DNA of 64,000 nucleotides, taken from contig JASFVP010000009.1 in NCBI GenBank assembly GCA_050049775.1, forward strand, positions 17,199 to 81,198, given 5' to 3'. The stretch's first letter is position 1; every line of letters starts with the position of its first letter. The notes below the pieces were generated by a model. That model made no database searches. It was not told where the DNA came from and saw only the letters and a program-made list of their open reading frames with translations. Origin of the DNA: JABDQZ01 sp050049775. GTDB lineage: Bacteria > Pseudomonadota > Gammaproteobacteria > Chromatiales > Chromatiaceae. A program made the translations under genes and the position numbers. This document shows, piece after piece, positions 60,572-64,000 of this stretch.

Positions 60572-60597
60572 AAGCCCGGGAAACCGGGCTTTTTTTT
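60572..60597 (+). terminator. Rho-independent terminator after the PEP-CTERM gene
   Basis: AAGCCCGG and CCGGGCTT form an 8-bp stem capped by a GAAA tetraloop, followed by seven T residues (60591-60597). A canonical intrinsic terminator. Confidence 0.95.
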
Positions 60598-60695
60598 GCC
60601 TTGCTCATATACCAGCCGATCTGGATATCGCATTGCCTTAACAAATCCAGCTGATATCCTGTAATCAGCTTTCCGCCAGCGTTATAAATTACTTC

Positions 60696-61562
60696 ATGCA
60701 TTGGCTGCCCATCACCCTGCTCTGCGCTTTCATGCTGGCATCGTCAGATGCCGTGGTAAAAAAGTATCTTTCGCAGATTGATGTGCGCTCTCTGATCGTG
60801 GTTCGCCTGGGTCTCGCCGGACTTCTGATGCTGCCAATCGGCCTGACCTTGCCATGGCCGGCACTGACTGCAAATTTCTGGCTGTGGATGTTGCTGCTGG
60901 TGCCATTGGAAATCACGGCCATGCTGCTGTACGTCACAGCGATACGTGATTACCCCTTGTCGTTGACGCTGCCGTATCTGGCATTCACACCGGCCTTTGC
61001 AGCCATCAATGCCTGGTTGATACTGGATGAACACATCAGTCTGTATGGCCTGTCCGGCATGCTGCTGATTATCATCGGAGCCTGGCTGCTGAATATTCCG
61101 GAAAACCGTCAGCATACTGCTCGTCGTGCACTGGACCCGCTACGTGCAATTGCCAGGAATAGAGGCTCCAGATTGATGCTGACGGCAGCATTGATTTACA
61201 GCATTTCCGCCGTCGGCAGCAAGTCCGCCATGACCGGCATTGCTCCCTTGCAGTTTGGCGCATTCTATTTCGGCACCATCGGCATGGTCGCATTGCTGTT
61301 ATTCGGCAGAGGCAGCCTGCAGCCAATTCGCCAGCACTGGCGGGCCAGCCTGGTGGTGGCATTGTTTATGGCGATTATGGTCTTTGCCCACTTCCTGGCG
61401 CTGAGCCTGACCGAAGTAGCCTACATGATTTCGGTAAAACGCCTCAGCCTGCTGTTTGGCATTCTCTACGGCGCCTGGCTGTTTCACGAAAAACACCTGT
61501 CCATGCACCTGTTTGCCGCTGGCCTCATGCTGGCTGGTGTATTTTTGATCAGCGCTTTTTGA
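60696..61562 (+). CDS. EamA-family (DMT) membrane transporter
   Basis: 288 aa with ten predicted helices in two EamA repeats (LLCAFMLASSDAVVKKYL ... GLSGMLLIIIGAWLLNI; second repeat from about residue 150, ALIYSISAVGSKSAM ... LFAAGLMLAGVFLISAF). DMT transporters export or import small metabolites; the substrate is unknown. Monocistronic. Confidence 0.87.
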   Translation: MHWLPITLLCAFMLASSDAVVKKYLSQIDVRSLIVVRLGLAGLLMLPIGLTLPWPALTANFWLWMLLLVPLEITAMLLYVTAIRDYPLSLTLPYLAFTPAFAAINAWLILDEHISLYGLSGMLLIIIGAWLLNIPENRQHTARRALDPLRAIARNRGSRLMLTAALIYSISAVGSKSAMTGIAPLQFGAFYFGTIGMVALLLFGRGSLQPIRQHWRASLVVALFMAIMVFAHFLALSLTEVAYMISVKRLSLLFGILYGAWLFHEKHLSMHLFAAGLMLAGVFLISAF

Positions 61563-61574
61563 GCCCCCACACCA

Positions 61575-61599
61575 ATAACCTTCCAAGCCGCAAGGTTAT
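61575..61599 (+). terminator. Weak hairpin after the EamA gene
   Basis: ATAACCTT and AAGGTTAT form an 8-bp stem with a 9-base loop soon after the stop. There is no T-run, so termination is uncertain. Confidence 0.4.
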
Positions 61600-61673
61600 C
61601 TGGCGCCCCATTCAAGATTCACCTGCCTCAGCCGCTAAGTCATTGGTACAACAAAAAGAAAACGCTTTGGTAT

Positions 61674-64000
61674 ATGAAACTGCAAACAAAGGTTTTCGGA
61701 CTGACTGCCATCATTTTCCTGGGTCATTTTTCATTTGAGCAGTATCAGGGACATCAACAAGTCAGGGCCGACGTAATTGACGACATCCGCAGGGAAGCCC
61801 GGATCGTGCGTGGCATGCTCATGTCCGTGCGCGAAGTCTACCAAAAGGTTTTCCTGGAACACGATGTGCCGATCAATGAAACAACCCTGAATTTCTTACC
61901 CGCACATTCACTCAGCCGCATCTCAGCCAATTTCCAGAAATGGGTCGATAGTGGCCTGCAATTCAATAACGTTTCCGACCAACCCAGAAACCCGGCCAAC
62001 GCAGCTGACGAAATCGAAATAAAGGCCATTGAGTTTTTCCGCAATAACCCGGGACAAGTAGAGCGACTGACGCCATACACCAACAAGAACGGCGAAGCCT
62101 TTTATCACTTTGCCCAGCCAATCTGGATTACCGAACACTGCCTGCAATGCCATGGCTCAGCGGAAGAAGCACCGGCAAGCATCAAGGCACAATACAGCAA
62201 CGCTTTTGGTTATCAGCTGGGCGAATTGCGTGGCCTGATGAGCATCAAATTACCCGCCAAAGCCATTGACCAACGCGTATCTGAACATTTTTATCACAAT
62301 GCCATCAGCCATGCGGCCAGCTTTATAGCGGCCTTCATGCTGCTGTGGTGGCTATTTCAGCAATCGATACTCAATCGCATCACCAGCCTGAAAAATGCCT
62401 TGCTGGAATTCTCCGGTGGTGCCAAGGATATTGTCATCGACACGGGCGGCGATGATGAGCTGGCCGACGTCGCCAGCGCCTTTGACGACATGGTAGCGCG
62501 CATCAACGACAGGGAACAATTGCTGAGAATTAACAAATCCCTGTTCTCCGCCATTTCCGAGACCAACAAGGCCATTGTGCGTATGACCTCGCCGGAGCAG
62601 CTGTATAAAAACATCTGCCACATTGCAGTGGATTTTGCCGGCATGGATTCCGCCATGGTGACAATGATGTCCGCTGACGGCAAACAGCTCAATCCGGTTG
62701 CATCCGCCGGCAAACTGGCCAATCAACTGCTGCGCATGCAGTTTTCCCTGCTGGCCGATGAATACCGTAATGAAGGCACAGTCGCCATCGCTGCCAGGGA
62801 GAAACGCACCGTTGTGGCCAATGACGTGACTGTATTGCAGGACAAGATTAACTGGTACAACGAAATCGCCCAGCTCAATATCGCCGCGGTTGCCAGCTTC
62901 CCCTGCTTCATTGAAGGCGACGTTGTCGGCGTGTTCACGGTACTGAAAAGCACCAGCGGCTTTTTCGACGCAGAAGCCGTGGTGTTATTCGAGGAAATGA
63001 CCAGTGAAATCGGCTTTGGCATCGGCAGTTTCCAACGCGATCAGCAGCGCCAGGAAATGCACGAGCAACTGCTAAGCACTTCGGAGCAGAACAAAAAAGT
63101 ACAAAACCAGTTACGTCTGTTGCTGGAATCCACCGGTGAAGGCATTTTTGGCGCAGATACCACAGGAGCCTGCACATTTATTAACCAGGCAGCGCTCGAC
63201 ATGCTCGGCCTGACCCAGGAAGAAGTCATTGGTCGGCGTATGCATGAATTGACCCACCACAGCCACGCTGACGGCACACGCTATGACGCTGAAGATTGTC
63301 CCATCTACAAGGCGTTCCTGACCGGAGCGCCGATCGAAATCGCCGATGAGTTTTTCTGGCACAAGGATGGCCGAGCCTTCCCGGTGGAATACTCTGCCTA
63401 CCCGATAAGGGAATACGGCGTCATCAGCGGTGTCGTCACCGTTTTTCGTGACATCAGTGAGCGTTATGAACTGAACAAGAAAATGGATTTCCTGTCCACG
63501 CATGACACGCTGACCGGCCTGTATAACCGCACCACCTTTAAACAGCGCTTGTCGATGGCATTCGAGGAAGCCGCACTGGGCGGTTACCAGAGTGTTCTTT
63601 GTTATCTTGATATCGACCGCTTCATGATCATCAATGACAGCTATGGCTATCTGGCCGGCGACGCCACACTGCAATTGTTCTCGGGACTGATCCTTAGCCA
63701 GATTCGAAAGACCGACATCCTGTCGCGACTGACCGCCGATGAATTCGGTTTGTATCTGCATGACTGCTCGCTGGCACAGGCCGAAGCGCTGTGTAGGAAA
63801 ATCTGCAAGGCCGTGGAAGATTTCGAATTCACCTGGCTGAACAAGAAACTGCCGATCACGGTCAGTATTGGCATCACACAGCTGACTCATGAGAACCACA
63901 GTGTCGATAACGTCCTCAATGCCGCACATTCCGCATGTTATGTCGCCAAGGAAAAAGGCCGCAACCAGATCTATGTGCAGAACGGCAACGGCGATGAAGT
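61674..64000 (+). CDS. c-haem DUF3365 sensor with GAF, PAS and degenerate GGDEF (partial)
   Basis: Open to the window end; 775 codons visible. N-terminal membrane segment (about 7-21); periplasmic Tll0287-like DUF3365 domain (about 30-205) with a c-type haem motif Cys156-LQ-Cys159-His160; membrane segment about 210-232; HAMP-like linker; GAF (about 300-450); PAS (about 480-600) with HHSHADGTRYDAEDCPIYKA; GGDEF domain from about 605. The active-site motif is TADEF, so cyclase activity is probably lost; an EAL domain may follow beyond the window. The haem suggests redox or gas sensing. Confidence 0.88.
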   Translation, partial: MKLQTKVFGLTAIIFLGHFSFEQYQGHQQVRADVIDDIRREARIVRGMLMSVREVYQKVFLEHDVPINETTLNFLPAHSLSRISANFQKWVDSGLQFNNVSDQPRNPANAADEIEIKAIEFFRNNPGQVERLTPYTNKNGEAFYHFAQPIWITEHCLQCHGSAEEAPASIKAQYSNAFGYQLGELRGLMSIKLPAKAIDQRVSEHFYHNAISHAASFIAAFMLLWWLFQQSILNRITSLKNALLEFSGGAKDIVIDTGGDDELADVASAFDDMVARINDREQLLRINKSLFSAISETNKAIVRMTSPEQLYKNICHIAVDFAGMDSAMVTMMSADGKQLNPVASAGKLANQLLRMQFSLLADEYRNEGTVAIAAREKRTVVANDVTVLQDKINWYNEIAQLNIAAVASFPCFIEGDVVGVFTVLKSTSGFFDAEAVVLFEEMTSEIGFGIGSFQRDQQRQEMHEQLLSTSEQNKKVQNQLRLLLESTGEGIFGADTTGACTFINQAALDMLGLTQEEVIGRRMHELTHHSHADGTRYDAEDCPIYKAFLTGAPIEIADEFFWHKDGRAFPVEYSAYPIREYGVISGVVTVFRDISERYELNKKMDFLSTHDTLTGLYNRTTFKQRLSMAFEEAALGGYQSVLCYLDIDRFMIINDSYGYLAGDATLQLFSGLILSQIRKTDILSRLTADEFGLYLHDCSLAQAEALCRKICKAVEDFEFTWLNKKLPITVSIGITQLTHENHSVDNVLNAAHSACYVAKEKGRNQIYVQNGNGDE

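Noticed and set aside
60622..60637. TGGATATCGCATTGCC before the EamA gene as a sigma-54 promoter
   Set aside because: Spacing is right but the conserved CAC of the -24 element is missing; too weak to list.
1..64000. tRNA, rRNA, CRISPR arrays, insertion sequences or prophage genes
   Set aside because: None was recognised when reading both strands by eye; small tRNA genes could still be missed without a dedicated search.

Overview
The window looks like chromosomal DNA of a free-living gammaproteobacterium. Evidence: the divergent tesA / ybbA-ybbP pair, a bfd-bacterioferritin locus with Fur-type sites, DgcZ-like zinc-sensing cyclase, DusA, NhaA, RhlE, Cfa and a RimK/RimB locus. The gene content (ABC nitrate uptake under sigma-54, arsenite export, iron storage, many c-di-GMP and redox sensors, PEP-CTERM protein) suits an aquatic or sediment organism, possibly related to sulfur-oxidising lineages, but nothing seen fixes the genus. 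No tRNA, rRNA, CRISPR array, integrase or insertion sequence was recognised; it reads as backbone plus accessory regulatory loci.

Layout. 1-5.8 kb: nitrate-type ABC transporter nrtABD on the minus strand, divergent from a PAS-PAS-AAA+-Fis sigma-54 activator; the gap holds two face-to-face sigma-54 promoters and a palindromic candidate activator site. 5.8-11.3 kb: AsmA-like membrane protein, phosphoglycerate mutase, and an MFS-arsR-arsC-acr3 run. 11.5-15.5 kb: PhnD-like binding protein with a PAS-GGDEF-EAL protein, convergent with a zinc-binding (CZB) GGDEF cyclase. 15.6-24.7 kb: AcuI-like reductase, ybbAP, tesA, methyltransferase, iron alcohol dehydrogenase, ABM monooxygenase, DUF255 thioredoxin-like protein. 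25.0-32.5 kb: two hybrid histidine kinases in tandem sharing a duplicated transmitter-receiver core; the first carries two fused periplasmic-binding-protein domains, the second an Hpt domain. 32.6-42 kb: DUF2061, a consensus Fur box in an apparently gene-poor gap, cfa, an RND pump, a methyltransferase, a membrane-anchored L7/L12-CTD-like protein and rhlE. 42.2-43.7 kb: bfd and two complementary bacterioferritin subunits.

43.7-51.3 kb is the most intriguing part: two ATP-grasp ligase operons on the same strand. One is RMD1/DUF155 - GNAT::C39-like peptidase - RLAN/RimK-like ligase, preceded by a 57-aa basic peptide gene; the other is RimB-like aspartic protease - RimK - M14 AstE-like hydrolase. 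A LysR regulator with a perfect T-N11-A palindrome and a small exported protein lie between them. Together they could be a peptide- or protein-tail ligation and trimming module, with the 57-aa peptide as a candidate substrate (inference).

51.4-64 kb: DUF523/DUF1722 protein, NhaA, a Cache-PAS sensor with no output domain, DusA, a PrsT-like TPR protein next to a PEP-CTERM protein that has its own sigma-54 promoter and a strong terminator, an EamA transporter, and an open-ended c-haem (DUF3365) GAF-PAS-GGDEF sensor running off the window. At least three GGDEF proteins make c-di-GMP signalling a recurring theme.
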